The notes beneath the pieces were generated by a model. It saw only the letters and a program-made list of their open reading frames with translations, was not told where the DNA came from and made no database searches. DNA of 61,967 bases from Pseudomonas sp. REP124 (lineage in GTDB: Bacteria > Pseudomonadota > Gammaproteobacteria > Pseudomonadales > Pseudomonadaceae). The stretch is taken from NCBI RefSeq assembly GCF_020164475.1, contig NZ_JAIQWX010000021.1, positions 1-61,967 of the forward strand, read 5' to 3'. Positions 26,092-37,432 of the stretch are shown in pieces (positions within the stretch are counted from its first letter, which is position 1; each line of letters starts with the position of its first letter). Made by a program: the position numbers and the translations under genes.

Positions 26092-26098
26092 AGAACCA

Positions 26099-27130
26099 TC
26101 AGCGCACTGGTGGTGCGTATTGAATGCCGCCAGCGTTCCACAGCGCGTTCAGGCCGCGGTCGATTTCCAGCGGAGTGCTCTTGCCGAGGTTTTTCTCGAA
26201 CACTTCACCGTAGTTGCCGACCTGCTTGACGATCTGCACAACCCAGTCTTTCTTCACTTTCAGGTCTTTGCCGTATTCACCGTCGGCACCCAGCAGACGA
26301 GCGACGTCCGGGTTCTTGGTGGACTTGGCTTCGGCTTCCACGTTCTTGGAAGTGATGCCTGCCTCTTCAGCGTTGAGCATGGCGTAGCCAACCCAGCGCA
26401 CGATGGCCAGCCACTCGTCGTCGCCGTTACGCACGACCGGGCCCAGAGGCTCCTTGGAAATGGTTTCCGGCAGAACCACGTAGTCCTTCGGCGCGGCCAG
26501 CTTGCTGCGCTGGGCGAACAGTTGGGACTTGTCGGAGGTCAGCACGTCGCAACGACCGGATTCCAGCGACTTGGCGCTTTCATCGGAGGTGTCGAAAGTG
26601 ATCGGGGTGTATTTCAGACCGTTGCCACGGAAGTAGTCGGAAACGTTCAGCTCGGTGGTGGTACCGGCCTGGATGCAGATGGTCGCGCCGTCCAGTTCCT
26701 TGGCGCTCTTCACGCCCAGCTTGTTGTTCACCAGGAAGCCGATACCGTCGTAGTAGGTAATCATGCCCGGGAATTTCAGACCCATGCCGGCGTCGCGGGA
26801 GCTGGTCATGGTGGTGTTACGCGACAGGATGTCGATCTCGCCCGACTGCAGGGCGGTGAAACGCTCTTTGGCGTTCAACTGGCTGAACTTGACCTTGGTC
26901 GCATCGCCGAACACGGCAGCGGCCACAGCGCGGCAGTAGTCAGCATCGATACCGACGATCTTGCCGGTGGAGTCCGGAACCGAGAAGCCTGGCAGACCAT
27001 CGCTGACGCCACACTGCACGAAACCTTTCTTCTGCACTGCATCCAGGGTTGCACCCGCCTGAGCGAACCCGCTGACACCGAGTACTGTTGCTGCAGTCAC
27101 GATGGCCAGGGTGGATTTCAACATCTTCAT
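26099..27130 (-). CDS. aapJ: General L-amino acid-binding periplasmic protein AapJ
   Basis: 343 residues with signal peptide MKMLKSTLAIVTAATVLGVSGFAQA, then GATLDAVQKKGFVQCGVSDGLPGFS, a family-3 solute-binding protein start with the conserved Cys. RNTTMTSSRDAGMGLKF and the long C-terminal part ending NALWNAGGIQYAPPVR are AapJ hallmarks. It captures polar and acidic L-amino acids for AapQMP. It is the first gene of the operon; the promoter lies within the divergent region up to 27599. Confidence 0.95.
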   Translation of the reverse strand: MKMLKSTLAIVTAATVLGVSGFAQAGATLDAVQKKGFVQCGVSDGLPGFSVPDSTGKIVGIDADYCRAVAAAVFGDATKVKFSQLNAKERFTALQSGEIDILSRNTTMTSSRDAGMGLKFPGMITYYDGIGFLVNNKLGVKSAKELDGATICIQAGTTTELNVSDYFRGNGLKYTPITFDTSDESAKSLESGRCDVLTSDKSQLFAQRSKLAAPKDYVVLPETISKEPLGPVVRNGDDEWLAIVRWVGYAMLNAEEAGITSKNVEAEAKSTKNPDVARLLGADGEYGKDLKVKKDWVVQIVKQVGNYGEVFEKNLGKSTPLEIDRGLNALWNAGGIQYAPPVR

Positions 27131-28256
<1,126 letters not shown>

Positions 28257-28367
28257 ACGTTTTACCGGCGTTTTTGTGTTTAAAAGCGCCCTTTGATCCA
28301 CCCCACTACGCCGCGCCCGTTTCTTGCATTACACTGGCCGGCGTACATTCCTTAACCAATTGATGAG

Positions 28368-29867
28368 ATGACCGTGCTCAAAGCACTCAAGAAAATGTTC
28401 GGTAAAAGCGAGACTGAGCAACTCGCGCCAGCCCCCAGCGCTCCGTCTCACCAGCCCAGCCACCGCACCGACGGTAATCAGCCTGGCCGGACCGCTCCTG
28501 CAGCGGCACCGAAAGACGAACCGCAACGTGAGCCAAAGCGTCCTCCAGCCGCCCAACCTGCGGCAAGCACTGCCCCCGAGCAGCCACGCAGCGAAACGCC
28601 GAAACCCGCCAAACCACGCCGCGAACCGAAGCCCAAGGCCCCGGTGATCCCTTGGAAACTCGAAGATTTCGTCGTCGAGCCCCAGGAAGGCAAGACCCGC
28701 TTCCACGACTTCAAGCTCTCCCCGGAACTGATGCATGCCATCCAGGACCTGGGCTTTCCTTATTGCACGCCGATCCAGGCGCAGGTGCTGGGCTTCACCC
28801 TCGCCGGCAAAGACGCCATCGGCCGCGCCCAGACGGGCACCGGCAAGACCGCCGCGTTCCTGATTTCGATCATCACCCAGCTGCTGCAGACTCCGCCGCC
28901 GAAAGAGCGCTACATGGGCGAGCCACGGGCGCTGATCATCGCGCCGACCCGCGAGCTGGTAGTGCAGATCGCCAAGGACGCCGCGGACCTGACCAAGTAC
29001 ACGGGCCTGAACGTCATGACGTTCGTCGGCGGCATGGATTTCGACAAGCAGCTCAAGCACCTCGAAGCGCGTCACTGCGACATCCTCGTGGCCACGCCTG
29101 GCCGCCTGCTGGACTTCAACCAGCGCGGCGACGTGCACCTGGACATGGTCGAAGTGATGGTGTTGGACGAAGCCGACCGCATGCTCGACATGGGTTTCAT
29201 CCCGCAAGTGCGCCAGATCATTCGCCAGACGCCGCCGAAGTCCGAACGCCAGACGCTGCTGTTCTCCGCGACCTTCACCGAAGACGTGATGAACCTGGCC
29301 AAGCAGTGGACCACCGATCCTGCCATCGTCGAGATCGAAGCCACCAATGTTGCCAGCGACAACGTCGAGCAGCACATCTATGCGGTGGCCGGTGCCGACA
29401 AGTACAAACTGCTCTACAACCTGGTCAACGACAATGGCTGGGAGCGGGTCATCGTGTTCGCCAACCGCAAGGATGAAGTGCGGCGCATCGAGGAACGCCT
29501 GGTGCGCGACGGCATCAACGCCGCGCAACTGTCGGGCGACGTGCCGCAGCACAAGCGCATCAAGACTCTGGAAGGTTTCCGCGAAGGCAAGATCCGCGTG
29601 CTGGTGGCTACCGACGTGGCGGGTCGCGGGATCCACATCGACGGCATCAGCCACGTGATCAACTTCACCCTGCCGGAAGTGCCGGACGATTACGTGCACC
29701 GTATCGGCCGGACCGGTCGTGCGGGTGCCGACGGTGTTTCCATCAGCTTTGCCGGTGAAGACGACTCCTACCAGCTACCGGCCATCGAAGAGATGCTGGG
29801 CAAGAAGATCAGCTGCGAAATGCCGCCGACCCATCTGTTGCGGGCGGTTGAGCGCAAACGTCCATAA
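28368..29867 (+). CDS. rhlB: DEAD-box ATP-dependent RNA helicase RhlB
   Basis: 499 residues. A Pro/Ala/Lys-rich disordered N-terminus of about 95 residues precedes the helicase core. Motifs in order: Q-motif YCTPIQAQ, Walker A AQTGTGKT (about 155-161), PTRELV, TPGRLLD, DEAD at 267-270, SAT in LLFSATF, and the final [10 protein letters not shown]. RhlB unwinds RNA for the degradosome in enterobacteria. The extended N-terminus is a Pseudomonas trait, and the neighbourhood (upstream of dauBAR) matches P. aeruginosa. A terminator follows 17 bases after the stop. Confidence 0.93.
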   Translation: MTVLKALKKMFGKSETEQLAPAPSAPSHQPSHRTDGNQPGRTAPAAAPKDEPQREPKRPPAAQPAASTAPEQPRSETPKPAKPRREPKPKAPVIPWKLEDFVVEPQEGKTRFHDFKLSPELMHAIQDLGFPYCTPIQAQVLGFTLAGKDAIGRAQTGTGKTAAFLISIITQLLQTPPPKERYMGEPRALIIAPTRELVVQIAKDAADLTKYTGLNVMTFVGGMDFDKQLKHLEARHCDILVATPGRLLDFNQRGDVHLDMVEVMVLDEADRMLDMGFIPQVRQIIRQTPPKSERQTLLFSATFTEDVMNLAKQWTTDPAIVEIEATNVASDNVEQHIYAVAGADKYKLLYNLVNDNGWERVIVFANRKDEVRRIEERLVRDGINAAQLSGDVPQHKRIKTLEGFREGKIRVLVATDVAGRGIHIDGISHVINFTLPEVPDDYVHRIGRTGRAGADGVSISFAGEDDSYQLPAIEEMLGKKISCEMPPTHLLRAVERKRP

Positions 29868-29883
29868 CGGACACGGTGTAAAA

Positions 29884-29919
29884 AGAGGCGCAGACCGGAA
29901 ACGGACTGCGCTTTTTTTT
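29884..29919 (+). terminator. Terminator of rhlB
   Basis: GCGCAG and CTGCGC enclose a 12-base loop and are followed by eight T residues. Confidence 0.88.
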
Positions 29920-29948
29920 CGCCCGGATATTGCGAGACAGATCTAAAA

Positions 29949-29961
29949 GTCCATAATGGAC
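29949..29961. promoter_or_regulatory. Palindromic site upstream of dauB
   Basis: GTCCAT-A-ATGGAC, a perfect six-base inverted repeat with one central base, 33 bases before the dauB start. A related site precedes the binding-protein gene at 34101. The likely binder is the repressor DauR encoded two genes downstream; this is inferred. Confidence 0.6.
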
Positions 29962-29994
29962 AAATTAGTTTATAAACCGCTTCCGGAGTCGACC

Positions 29995-30942
29995 ATGTCC
30001 AGCACCCCCTACGTGATCACCCAACCTCAGGCCCGCGAGTTGCTGGCCCAGGTCGACGTGCCTCAGATCCTGCGCAAACTGTTCCGCGACCTGGCCGCCG
30101 GGCAAGCGGTGCAGCCGGCGCAGCAACTGGTGGAGTTTCCACAAGGGGCTGGCGACTTCATCAATTACTTGGGCGTGCTGGCGGAAGATGGCGTGTACGG
30201 GGTCAAGACTTCGCCTTACATCGTCCGCGAACAGGGGCCATTGGTGACGGCCTGGACTTTGTTGATGTCGATGCAGACGGGCCAGCCGCTGTTGTTGTGC
30301 GATGCCGGTGAGCTGACCATAGCGCGCACCGCCGCGACCACTGCCGTGGCCATCGATGCCCTGGCACCACTGAAGGCCTCGCGCCTGGCAATCATCGGCA
30401 GCGGCAAAGTGGCCCAGGCCCATGTGCATTATGTGAAGGGTCTGCGTGACTGGCAGAGCATCAGCATTTACTCGCCGGGGCTGAGCGAGAGCAGCGCCGA
30501 GGAGCAGACGCAGATCAGAAACCTCGATCCGCGTTTGAATATCGTCGACAGTCGTGAAGTGGCGATGGCCGATGCGGATGTGATCATGCTGTGCACCTCG
30601 TCCGCAGGACCGGTGATCGACCCGTCCATTTTGAGCAAGCCAGCGCTGATTACTTCCATCAGCACCAACGCCCCGCGCGCCCACGAAGTACCGCCGCAGA
30701 GCCTCAACGACATGCAGGTGTTCTGCGACTACCGCGTGACTACCCCGGGCTCGGCCGGGGAAATGCTGATTGCCGGCGAACAGCATGGCTGGAACAAGAG
30801 CGCGATCCTCGGCGATCTGCCGGATTTGCTCAGCGAAAAAGTGCAGCGCCCGGCTTATGACCGGCATGTGTTCTTTCGCTCCATTGGTTTGGGGCTGGAA
30901 GATATTGCGTTGGCGAATGCCATTTACCGTTTGCAGCGCTAA
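29995..30942 (+). CDS. dauB: Ornithine cyclodeaminase-family iminoarginine reductase DauB
   Basis: 315 residues of the ornithine cyclodeaminase/mu-crystallin family, with the dinucleotide-binding part LAIIGSGKVAQAHVHYVKGL in the middle. In P. aeruginosa, DauB uses NAD(P)H to turn 2-ketoarginine (iminoarginine) plus ammonia into L-arginine, completing the racemisation of D-arginine begun by DauA. The name rests on synteny with rhlB-dauB-dauA-dauR. ATG 29995 is chosen because family similarity starts there; an in-frame ATG at 29956 lies inside the operator. Confidence 0.85.
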   Translation: MSSTPYVITQPQARELLAQVDVPQILRKLFRDLAAGQAVQPAQQLVEFPQGAGDFINYLGVLAEDGVYGVKTSPYIVREQGPLVTAWTLLMSMQTGQPLLLCDAGELTIARTAATTAVAIDALAPLKASRLAIIGSGKVAQAHVHYVKGLRDWQSISIYSPGLSESSAEEQTQIRNLDPRLNIVDSREVAMADADVIMLCTSSAGPVIDPSILSKPALITSISTNAPRAHEVPPQSLNDMQVFCDYRVTTPGSAGEMLIAGEQHGWNKSAILGDLPDLLSEKVQRPAYDRHVFFRSIGLGLEDIALANAIYRLQR

Positions 30943-32295
<1,353 letters not shown>

Positions 32296-32398
32296 TCGCT
32301 ACCCACCTGAGCCAGCCTCGCGTGACGCGCCGACACGATTGCGGCACACTTTCAGAGCCCCGTTCCACGGGGCGCTGATGCTGCCCGGAGCCCCCTGC

Positions 32399-33040
32399 AT
32401 GAACGCACCCGAAAAAGACCCGGCCTTGAGCGACGCCGCCCTGGATAACTTCCGGGCTATCGCCGATGCCATCGCCACTCTGTTCTTTCCCCACGCCGAG
32501 GTGGTGCTGCACGACCTGCGCACGCAGAAGGTCGACTACATCGCCAACAACCTGTCCAAGCGGGTGATCGGCGACGATTCGGCGCTGGAAGACATGCTCA
32601 GCGACGATGTCGACGAACGAAACATCGGGCCGTACGAAAAGCTCAACTGGGATGGTCAGAACATTCGCAGCGTCAGCACCGTGCTGCGCGACAGCGAAGG
32701 TCATCCGCTGGGCGTGCTGTGCATCAATCTGAATATTTCGCTGTTCGAGAATGCCAAGGCCGCGCTGGACCTGTTCCTGTCACCGACCAAGCTGATCCCG
32801 CAACCGGACGCGCTGTTTCGCGATGACTGGCAGGAGCGGATCAACACCTTCCTCCACGCCTGGCTGCGCGAACGCCAACTGAGCCTGAACCTGCTGACCC
32901 GCGATCACAAACGCGAACTGGTGCTGGCCCTGCATGCCGAAGGGGCGTTCAAGGGTAAAAGCTCGTCGAACTATGTGGCCAATGTGCTGAACATGGGGCG
33001 GGCGACGGTGTACAAGCATTTGAAGGAATTGAAGGGCTGA
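32399..33040 (+). CDS. dauR: Transcriptional regulator DauR (YheO-like PAS plus HTH)
   Basis: 213 residues. The N-terminal YheO-like PAS domain (about 15-130: FRAIADAIATLFFPHAEVVLHDLRTQKVDYIANNLSKR... LGVLCINLNIS) senses a small molecule, and the C-terminal HTH (about 165-213: HKRELVLALHAEGAFKGKSSSNYVANVLNMGRATVYKHLKELKG) binds DNA. In P. aeruginosa, DauR represses dauBAR and responds to 2-ketoarginine-related signals. ATG 32399 is preferred to an upstream in-frame start. It probably binds the GTCCATAATGGAC palindrome. Confidence 0.87.
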   Translation: MNAPEKDPALSDAALDNFRAIADAIATLFFPHAEVVLHDLRTQKVDYIANNLSKRVIGDDSALEDMLSDDVDERNIGPYEKLNWDGQNIRSVSTVLRDSEGHPLGVLCINLNISLFENAKAALDLFLSPTKLIPQPDALFRDDWQERINTFLHAWLRERQLSLNLLTRDHKRELVLALHAEGAFKGKSSSNYVANVLNMGRATVYKHLKELKG

Positions 33041-33117
33041 AGATCAAAAGATCGCAGCCTGCGGCAGCTCCTACATTTGTCCCGTGTCGGACACAAAATT
33101 TGTGTACACACAGATCA

Positions 33118-33212
33118 CCTGTGGGAGCGGGCTTGCTCGCGAAGAGGCCGGCACATCCAACATCAATGTCGCCTGACACACCGTTTTCGCGGGCAAGCCT
33201 CGCTCCTACAGG
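33118..33212. repeat. Inverted REP pair plus nearby half copies
   Basis: CCTGTGGGAGCGGGCTTGC pairs with the right arm GCAAGCCTCGCTCCTACAGG, so the two arms belong to different subtypes. A further half copy (GCTTGCCCGCGAAG) follows at about 33218, and GATCGCAGCCTGCGGCAGCTC at 33052, another common Pseudomonas repeat, precedes it. The area is a repeat hot spot. Confidence 0.85.
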
Positions 33213-33238
33213 TCACGCTTGCCCGCGAAGACTGACGA

Positions 33239-34015
33239 TCAATCGCCGTAGATATCGGACTTGAAGTACTTCTCGGAAATCTTCTGGTACTCGCCATTCG
33301 CGCGAATGCCATCGATGGCCGTGTTCAACTGGCTGACCAGTTCGGCATTCCCCTTGCGCACCGCAATCCCGGCGCCCTCGCCCACGTATTTCGGATCCTT
33401 GAGCTCAGGCCCGACAAACGCGTAACCCTTGCCACGCGGCATCGACAGGAAGTCGTTGAGCGGAATGGTGTCGGCGAAAACCGCGTCCAGGCGACCGGCC
33501 GCCAGGTCCATGTAGATCTCTTCGTTGTTGCCGTAACGCTTGACGATGACGCCCTTGGGCTCGAACACCTCGGTAGCGTAGCGATCAGTGGTGGTCGCGC
33601 GCTGCACGCCGACGGTCTTGCCCTTGAGGCTGGCGTACTGGTCATCCACCACCGCGCCTTCCTTCATCACCAGGCGCGAGGACGTGAAGTAGTACTTGTG
33701 GGTGAAATCCACCGACTTCTTGCGGTCGTCGTTGATGGTCATCGACGACAGGGCCATGTCGATCTTCTTCACTTTCAGCGAAGGAATCAGGCCGTCGAAC
33801 TCACCTTCGACCCACACGCACTTGACCTTCATCTCGGCGCACAGGGCGTTGCCGATGTCGTAGTCGAAACCGACGATCTCGCCCTTGTCGGTCTTGGAAG
33901 CAAACGGTGGATAAGCGGCCTCGATACCGATACGCAGGGTTTTCTCGGCGGCATACAGGCTGGAGCACGCCAACAGGCTCAGGGCCAGACCGGTGATGAG
34001 GGGGAACTTCTTCAT
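33239..34015 (-). CDS. Periplasmic basic amino-acid binding protein
   Basis: 258 residues of the HisJ/ArgT family-3 solute-binding type. Signal peptide [22 protein letters not shown], then [20 protein letters not shown] and [20 protein letters not shown] with the conserved Cys pair, the ligand-site [20 protein letters not shown], and [12 protein letters not shown] at the end. It has no permease or ATPase neighbours. Divergent placement next to dauR and an operator-like site upstream suggest it supplies arginine or a similar basic amino acid and is co-regulated with dauBAR, as in P. aeruginosa. Confidence 0.9.
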   Translation of the reverse strand: MKKFPLITGLALSLLACSSLYAAEKTLRIGIEAAYPPFASKTDKGEIVGFDYDIGNALCAEMKVKCVWVEGEFDGLIPSLKVKKIDMALSSMTINDDRKKSVDFTHKYYFTSSRLVMKEGAVVDDQYASLKGKTVGVQRATTTDRYATEVFEPKGVIVKRYGNNEEIYMDLAAGRLDAVFADTIPLNDFLSMPRGKGYAFVGPELKDPKYVGEGAGIAVRKGNAELVSQLNTAIDGIRANGEYQKISEKYFKSDIYGD

Positions 34016-34083
34016 ATTCGTTCTCTCGCGGGTTGTTGTTGGTTTTGCAAGACAGAAGAAAAAGCGGAAACGGGGATAGATCT

Positions 34084-34122
34084 TTTTTTGTACTTATAAA
34101 TCCATACTGGACTTTTATGTAC
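34084..34122. promoter_or_regulatory. Extended palindrome upstream of the binding-protein gene
   Basis: The core TCCA-TAC-TGGA sits in a 39-base near-palindrome bounded by TTTGTAC and GTACAAA; 15 of 18 positions in the arms are complementary. It lies about 70 bases upstream of the minus-strand gene. It resembles the dauB site at 29949 in its core. Confidence 0.6.
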
Positions 34123-34200
34123 AAACCGTCAATTGGAGAAAACGAAGATGTGCCGGCCGGTGGTCGGGCATTCAGAAAGGAATGTGTGAAGCGGATGGCC

Positions 34201-34293
34201 TCATCGCGGGCAAGCCCGCTCCCACAAGGTTCGCGTCGTACACAACCTACGCGACCGGCACAAATCCTGTGGGAGCGGGCTTGCCCGCGATGA
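34201..34293. repeat. Inverted REP pair, outward arrangement
   Basis: TCATCGCGGGCAAGCCCGCT on the left and its reverse complement on the right. The conserved GTGGGAGC ends face inward here, the opposite of most pairs in the window; the pair at 57031 has the same arrangement. The remaining bases of the 301-base gap hold no gene. Confidence 0.88.
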
Positions 34294-34316
34294 CGTACTC
34301 AAGAGCGAAACCGAGA

Positions 34317-34769
34317 TTACTGCTTCCAGCGATCCGCCGCCGCATGATCGCTGTCGCGCCCCTCGACCCAGCGCGAGCCTTCGGGGGTGTTCTCTTTTTT
34401 CCAGAACGGCGCGCGGGTTTTCAGGTAGTCCATGACAAAGGCGCAGGCATCGAAGGCGGCCTGGCGATGGGCGCTGGCGGCGCCGACGAAGACGATCGGC
34501 TCGCCGGGTTCCAGCGCGCCGATGCGATGCAGCACTTCGAGCTTGAGCAACGGCCAGCGCTGCTCGGCCTCGGTGGCGATCTTGCCGAGGGCTTTTTCGG
34601 TCATGCCCGGATAATGTTCGAGGAACATCCCGGCCACATCGAGTCCGTCATTGAAGTCGCGCACGTAACCGACAAAACTCACCACCGCACCCACGCCAAC
34701 GTTGGCGGCGTGCATGGCGTTCACCTCAACCCCTGGATCGAACGGCTCGGGCTGGACACGGATCGCCAT
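34317..34769 (-). CDS. moaE: Molybdopterin synthase catalytic subunit MoaE
   Basis: 150 residues. MoaE takes sulphur from the MoaD C-terminus to convert cyclic pyranopterin monophosphate to molybdopterin. Seen are GAVVSFVGYVRDFN, FLEHYPGMTEKAL, the conserved HRIGALEPGEPIVFVGAASAHR, and the lysines K117 and K124 in YLKTRAPFWKKE, which match the catalytic pair of E. coli MoaE. Four bases after moaD in a moaCDE operon; moaA is not in the window. Confidence 0.95.
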   Translation of the reverse strand: MAIRVQPEPFDPGVEVNAMHAANVGVGAVVSFVGYVRDFNDGLDVAGMFLEHYPGMTEKALGKIATEAEQRWPLLKLEVLHRIGALEPGEPIVFVGAASAHRQAAFDACAFVMDYLKTRAPFWKKENTPEGSRWVEGRDSDHAAADRWKQ

Positions 34770-34773
34770 GGTT

Positions 34774-35016
34774 TCAGCCCCCGGTCACGGTCGGAAAAAA
34801 CGCCACTTCATCGCCATCGGCCACCGGCTCGTCGAGCTGGCACAGGTCTTCGTTGCGCGCACACATCAGGTTTTGCTCGCTCAGCACTTCGGCGCCTTCA
34901 CGCTGGGCCAGCAACGCGCGCACGTCGTCAACCGTGGCGAACGGGCCCTGGACCTCAAGCGAATCCATACCCAGGGCTTCACGATAGCGGGCGAAAAACT
35001 TCACGGTAACGTTCAT
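34774..35016 (-). CDS. moaD: Molybdopterin synthase sulphur carrier subunit MoaD
   Basis: An 80-residue ubiquitin-fold protein ending in the diagnostic Gly-Gly (FFPTVTGG), whose C-terminal thiocarboxylate carries sulphur to MoaE. It starts [16 protein letters not shown] at ATG 35016, overlapping the moaC stop by four bases (ATGA on the minus strand). Confidence 0.95.
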   Translation of the reverse strand: MNVTVKFFARYREALGMDSLEVQGPFATVDDVRALLAQREGAEVLSEQNLMCARNEDLCQLDEPVADGDEVAFFPTVTGG

Positions 35017-35486
35017 GGCTGCTCCGCCTGGAAGTGACCGCTCTTGCCGCCGAGCTTTTCCAGCAGCTTGACGTTTTCGATGGTCATGCCGCGATCCACG
35101 GCCTTGCACATGTCATAGATGGTCAGGGCCGCGACGCTGGCGGCGGTCAGGGCTTCCATCTCCACCCCGGTCTGCCCGGACAGCTTGCAGCGCGCGACGA
35201 TACGGACGCTGTCGTCGCCTTCGGCACTGAGTTCGACCTTGACCCCGGTCAGCATCAGCGGATGGCATAGCGGAATCAGATCACTGGTTTTCTTCGCCGC
35301 CTGGATGCCAGCGATGCGCGCCACGGCAAACACATCACCCTTGGGGTGACCGCCGCTGACGATCATCTGCAGGGTTTCGGGCAGCATGCGCACCAGCGCT
35401 TGGGCAGTCGCCTCACGGAACGTCACGTCTTTGTCGGTGACGTCGACCATGTTGGCGCGACCTTGGGAATCGAGATGAGTCAGCAC
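35013..35486 (-). CDS. moaC: Cyclic pyranopterin monophosphate synthase MoaC
   Basis: 157 residues, the normal size. MoaC converts 3',8-cyclo-7,8-dihydro-GTP to cPMP early in molybdenum cofactor synthesis. Conserved features are [44 protein letters not shown], and [27 protein letters not shown] with the active-site Asp-Met region. First gene of the moaCDE operon. Confidence 0.96.
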   Translation of the reverse strand: MLTHLDSQGRANMVDVTDKDVTFREATAQALVRMLPETLQMIVSGGHPKGDVFAVARIAGIQAAKKTSDLIPLCHPLMLTGVKVELSAEGDDSVRIVARCKLSGQTGVEMEALTAASVAALTIYDMCKAVDRGMTIENVKLLEKLGGKSGHFQAEQP

Positions 35487-35570
35487 GGGGTTACTCCTGA
35501 TCAGGAGCGTCGATTGTAAACCTGCGGGTCAAAATTGCGCACGCACGAATATTCAGGCACAGCCCATCCA

Positions 35571-35651
35571 CCTGTAGGAGCGAGGCTTGCCCGCGAAGCT
35601 CTTCGGCGCACTTGAAGACGCCTTCGCGGGCAAGCCTCGCTCCTACAAAGG
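35571..35651. repeat. Inverted REP pair
   Basis: CCTGTAGGAGCGAGGCTTGC and its reverse complement, with the arms almost touching, between moaC and the PhoH gene terminator. Confidence 0.9.
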
Positions 35652-35655
35652 CGCA

Positions 35656-35690
35656 ATAAAAAACCGGGCGGCTTTTGGGCCGCCCGGTTC
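35656..35690 (-). terminator. Terminator of the PhoH-family gene
   Basis: Arms AACCGGGCGGC and GCCGCCCGGTT with a six-base loop; on the minus strand the stem is followed by TTTTTTATTG. Confidence 0.88.
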
Positions 35691-35701
35691 TGGTCAAACG
35701 G

Positions 35702-37096
35702 TTACAGATGCGATTCGGCGTATTCGGCCAGAATCGAGCGAGGCACCCCTTGCAGGGTGATGTGCACGCCGTTCGGGAAGTCCTTGAAGCGTTCGGTCAG
35801 GTAGGTCAGCCCGGAGCTGGTCGCGGACAGGTAAGGGGTGTCGATCTGTGCCAGGTTGCCCAGGCACACCACTTTGGAACCGGCGCCGGCACGGGTGATG
35901 ATGGTTTTCATCTGGTGCGGCGTGAGGTTCTGGCATTCGTCGATCAGGATCAGGCTTTGCTGGAAGCTGCGGCCTCGAATGTAGTTGAGGGATTTGAACT
36001 GCAACGGCACTTTGCTGAGGATGTAGTCAACGCTGCCATGGGTGCTTTCGTCATCCATGTGCAAGGCTTCGAGGTTGTCGGTGATGGCGCCCAGCCAAGG
36101 CTCCATTTTTTCCGCTTCGGTGCCGGGCAAAAAGCCGATTTCCTGGTCCAGGCCCTGCACGCTGCGGGTGGCAATGATGCGGCGATAACGCTTGCTGACC
36201 ATGGTCTGCTCGATCGCAGCGGCCAGGGCCAGAATGGTTTTACCGGAACCGGCGGCGCCGGACAGGTTGACCAGATGGATGTCCGGATCGAGCAAGGCGA
36301 ACAGCGCCAGGCTCTGGTAGATGTCGCGAGGCTTGAGCCCCCAGGCTTCCTGGTGCAGCAGCGGCTCCTGATGCAGATCGAGGATCAGCAGCTGATCGTT
36401 CTCGATCTCCTTGATCCAGCCGACGAAGCCCTGCTCATCAATGATGAACTCGTTGATGTGCACCGCCGGCAGGTTGTCGATCATTTTCACCTGATGCCAG
36501 GTGCGACCATGACCCTGACGGGTTTCGACCTTGCTCACCAGATCCCAGAACGACCCCTTCATCTCGTGATAACCATTAGGCAGCAACGAAACGTCGTCTA
36601 CCAGTTGGTCAGTGCTGTAGTCCTCGGCCGCGATCCCGCACGCGCGGGCCTTGAGGCGCATGTTGATGTCTTTGGTCACCAGCACCACCGACTTCTTCAG
36701 GTGGCGCGCCTGCAGGTCGATCAGCTGGTTGATGATGATGTTGTCGTTAAGGTGCTCGGGCAGAATGATGCTCGGCTCGGCGCGCTTGCTCATCAGAATT
36801 GACAGCAAGCCTTTCGGGCCACCCTTGCCCCGCTGGATCGGCACACCCTGTTCCACATCTTCGGGCGTGGCGTCGCCCAGGGTCTTGTCGATCAGCCGGA
36901 TGGCCTGGCGGCATTCGGCGGCGACGCTGTGATGCCCGCTCTTGAGCTTGTCGAGCTCCTCAAGCACGGTCATTGGGAGGGCGACGTGGTGTTCTTCGAA
37001 ATTGAGCAGCGCGTTTGGATCGTGAATCAATACGTTGGTATCGAGTACATAAAGGATTGGCTGGTTGGAAGAAGAGCTACGTCCGTGATCATCCAT
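35702..37096 (-). CDS. PIN-PhoH ATPase
   Basis: 464 residues joining an N-terminal PIN nuclease domain (about 13-155) to a PhoH ATPase domain (about 250-460). PIN acidic residues are D19 in YVLDTNVL, E46-E47 in VLEELDK and D143 in TKDINMR, so the nuclease site looks intact. The PhoH part has Walker A GAAGSGKT at 280-287 and Walker B LILIDECQN. Such PhoH2/YlaK-type proteins are thought to be RNA helicase-nucleases. It is the long Pseudomonas form and stands alone with its own terminator. Confidence 0.93.
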   Translation of the reverse strand: MDDHGRSSSSNQPILYVLDTNVLIHDPNALLNFEEHHVALPMTVLEELDKLKSGHHSVAAECRQAIRLIDKTLGDATPEDVEQGVPIQRGKGGPKGLLSILMSKRAEPSIILPEHLNDNIIINQLIDLQARHLKKSVVLVTKDINMRLKARACGIAAEDYSTDQLVDDVSLLPNGYHEMKGSFWDLVSKVETRQGHGRTWHQVKMIDNLPAVHINEFIIDEQGFVGWIKEIENDQLLILDLHQEPLLHQEAWGLKPRDIYQSLALFALLDPDIHLVNLSGAAGSGKTILALAAAIEQTMVSKRYRRIIATRSVQGLDQEIGFLPGTEAEKMEPWLGAITDNLEALHMDDESTHGSVDYILSKVPLQFKSLNYIRGRSFQQSLILIDECQNLTPHQMKTIITRAGAGSKVVCLGNLAQIDTPYLSATSSGLTYLTERFKDFPNGVHITLQGVPRSILAEYAESHL

Positions 37097-37432
37097 ACTC
37101 GGTCACCTTTGTGGGAGCCATTGGACGCAATACCTTGACGGTTATGCGCCTCGAAGTGACTGCCGAATTCACCTGCGGGGACTCAAGTGAACTGCGCACG
37201 AGTAGGGTCTTGGAGGACGCCACCTGTGCTGCAGGTTTCGGCTGTCTGTCTTCGTAATACTCCAAAACCCATGACAGGAAAAAGCACTTTGACGCTTTTT
37301 TGAAGTTTATTTTGCAGAGTGACGAAAAGCCCTTGGCGGACTGCCATCATCCGTTTACAGTCGGAAATCAACCTGCTGCAAAATCCCTCCGAAAATCGCC
37401 CCGAACCCAATGTTTACGGGCTTTTCCTGTTT
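37097..37432. promoter_or_regulatory. Non-coding stretch upstream of the PhoH gene
   Basis: 336 bases between two minus-strand genes. It must hold the PhoH promoter and the 3' end of the deacetylase-like gene. No family-matching open frame and no clear terminator hairpin is visible. Confidence 0.4.
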